Shown here piece by piece: positions 6,987-7,936 of a stretch of DNA of 7,936 nucleotides. Numbering within the stretch: the stretch's first letter is position 1; the number at the start of each line of letters is the position of its first letter. The notes below the pieces were generated by a model. That model was not told the DNA's origin, made no database searches, and worked only from the letters and a program-made list of their open reading frames with translations. Source of the stretch: Methylomarinum sp. (lineage in GTDB: Bacteria; Pseudomonadota; Gammaproteobacteria; Methylococcales; Methylomonadaceae); the NCBI GenBank assembly GCA_013139755.1, contig WTAG01000618.1:1-7936 (forward strand). The letters run 5' to 3'. Both the position numbers and the translations under genes were made by a program.

Positions 6987-7864
6987 TATTCATCCTCTTT
7001 ATTGTCTAACAACTCATCACCTATATTTTCAATTATTTTTAAAAACAAAGCTTCATCCTTATCACTATCAAGCTCTTCCTGAGTCCCCAAATGCATTTGA
7101 CCAATCCCAGCAAATAAATCTGCAAATGCTTGCTTAGGTTCAGATAAGGAATCTAAAGCAGCCCTAGTATCAGCCATAAACTCTTTTGTTTGTGTTAAAA
7201 AGTCACTGGCCTGTTTTAATAAATCCGTATTGACATTTTGTTCAGGCATTGCGATTTGCTGATAAGCCGCTACCGCTTGAATCGATCTCTCTTTGTTTAA
7301 ACTCATCGAAAAACCAGAGATCTGTTCGGTATCAAAGCCTATTTTTTGCGCATGTTTAAAGGCAGCATTGATATTACCTTTAAAAAACTTGTCACTTACT
7401 TTACTCATCTTGTTAATGAGATCTGTCAGAGATTTTTGTTCATCTTCATTTAAATCACCCTCAACACTCATACTAAAACCTGATGAAAAAGAACTACTCT
7501 CTTCATAAGCAGCAATTTTATTATTCCCCTGCTCTGCATAAAATGAACTACGACTACTACTTGCTGATTGATTAAGACTGATAGTCACTACATCGCCTTC
7601 CTTGGTGGTGACTTGTATGTCTGCTGAATGACTAGTACTAGTGGATAAACTTTGCATTGCCATTCTTGAGCTAATGTCCCTAGGATTGGCCATTTCACCT
7701 AACTGAGTAGGCTCGTAAGAATCAGCAACTCGTGGAGCATGTAATTTATGGTGATGATTACCCTCTATATCCTTATCTCTGGAATGCTGATGTTTTACTG
7801 AATCCTCTCCTCTTAAAAAGGCTTGAGGTAAAGAAAACGAAGGTGAAAGAGATTGTGTATACAT
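6986..7864 (-). CDS. conserved-looking protein of unknown function, possible flagellar-regulon member
   Basis: I do not recognise a named function for this 292-residue protein. It has no signal peptide or membrane segment. Residues 1-80 are polar and His/Ser-rich, probably disordered. A short beta-prone segment (about 81-98, IQVTTKEGDVVTISL) and a Ser-rich stretch follow. Then comes a helical region that looks conserved (about 131-205, with VEGDLNEDEQKSLTDLI and FKHAQKIGFDTEQISGF). SGFSMS occurs twice, at 128-133 and 183-188. The C-terminus is acidic (DKDEALFLKIIENIGDELLDNKEDE region). The composition and disorder resemble flagellum-associated accessory proteins, and a sigma-28-like promoter sits just upstream. 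It is convergent with the rnf cluster, and its stop codon (6986-6988) touches the end of the MITE-like element. Confidence 0.8.
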   Translation of the reverse strand: MYTQSLSPSFSLPQAFLRGEDSVKHQHSRDKDIEGNHHHKLHAPRVADSYEPTQLGEMANPRDISSRMAMQSLSTSTSHSADIQVTTKEGDVVTISLNQSASSSRSSFYAEQGNNKIAAYEESSSFSSGFSMSVEGDLNEDEQKSLTDLINKMSKVSDKFFKGNINAAFKHAQKIGFDTEQISGFSMSLNKERSIQAVAAYQQIAMPEQNVNTDLLKQASDFLTQTKEFMADTRAALDSLSEPKQAFADLFAGIGQMHLGTQEELDSDKDEALFLKIIENIGDELLDNKEDE

Positions 7865-7895
7865 AATAAAACCACTACTTAATCTGTTTATTAGT

Positions 7896-7922
7896 CTATC
7901 GGCAGCGGCTCAAATTACTTAA
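7896..7922 (-). promoter_or_regulatory. putative sigma-28 (FliA) flagellar promoter
   Basis: On the minus strand the -10 element is GCCGATAG (7896-7903), 7 of 8 against the consensus GCCGATAA. The -35 slot reads TTAAGTAA (7915-7922), 5 of 8 against TAAAGTTT, with the consensus 11-base spacer. A transcript from here would begin near 7889 and give a leader of about 25 bases before the ATG at 7864. The -10 match is strong and the -35 match only fair. Confidence 0.55.
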
Positions 7923-7936
7923 ATTTTTGTGAGCAA

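Noticed and set aside
6864..7082. Plus-strand reading frame of 72 residues
   Set aside because: It begins in the MITE-like element and continues antisense to the minus-strand gene, ending in low-complexity Ser; no family resemblance.

Overview
The window carries most of an Rnf electron-transport operon on the plus strand. Upstream is the 3' end of a pyruvate:ferredoxin-oxidoreductase-like (PFOR-like) gene. Downstream are a small cysteine-rich membrane protein gene, two palindromic repeat elements and one convergent minus-strand gene. Protein similarity, moderate AT richness and the repeat types suggest a gammaproteobacterium, possibly a methanotroph of the Methylococcales. That placement is inference from recalled family resemblance.

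Layout: (1) 1-1407, 5'-truncated PFOR-like protein ending in an Ala/Pro/Lys linker and a one-cluster ferredoxin domain; its thiamine-diphosphate site looks degenerate. (2) 1413-1430, a perfect small hairpin. (3) 1466-2805, rnfC, broken by an apparent one-T deletion at 2274-2277. (4) 2854-3423, a pRiA4b ORF-3-like gene sitting inside the operon. (5) 3448-6460, rnfD, rnfG, rnfE and rnfA, tightly packed with a 1-bp gap or short overlaps. (6) 6491-6601, a REP/BIME-like pair of inverted hairpins. (7) 6644-6826, a 60-residue membrane-anchored Cys-rich protein. (8) 6830-6986, a 157-bp MITE-like element that fills the space between two convergent stop codons. (9) 6986-7864, a minus-strand gene of unknown function with a good match to a flagellar sigma-28 promoter upstream (7896-7922).

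How they fit: RnfC (NADH/FMN and two 4Fe-4S clusters), RnfD and RnfG (covalent FMN) and RnfA/RnfE (membrane subunits with paired cysteines) make up five of the six Rnf subunits. The complex couples NADH/ferredoxin electron transfer to an ion gradient. RnfB is not in the window. The PFOR-like protein with its own ferredoxin domain is a plausible soluble partner that exchanges electrons with Rnf. The small Cys-rich protein is a candidate assembly factor. The minus-strand gene appears unrelated to Rnf and may belong to the motility regulon.

Apart from the two repeat regions there is no gene-free stretch longer than about 185 bases. I saw no tRNA, rRNA, CRISPR array or transposase gene.
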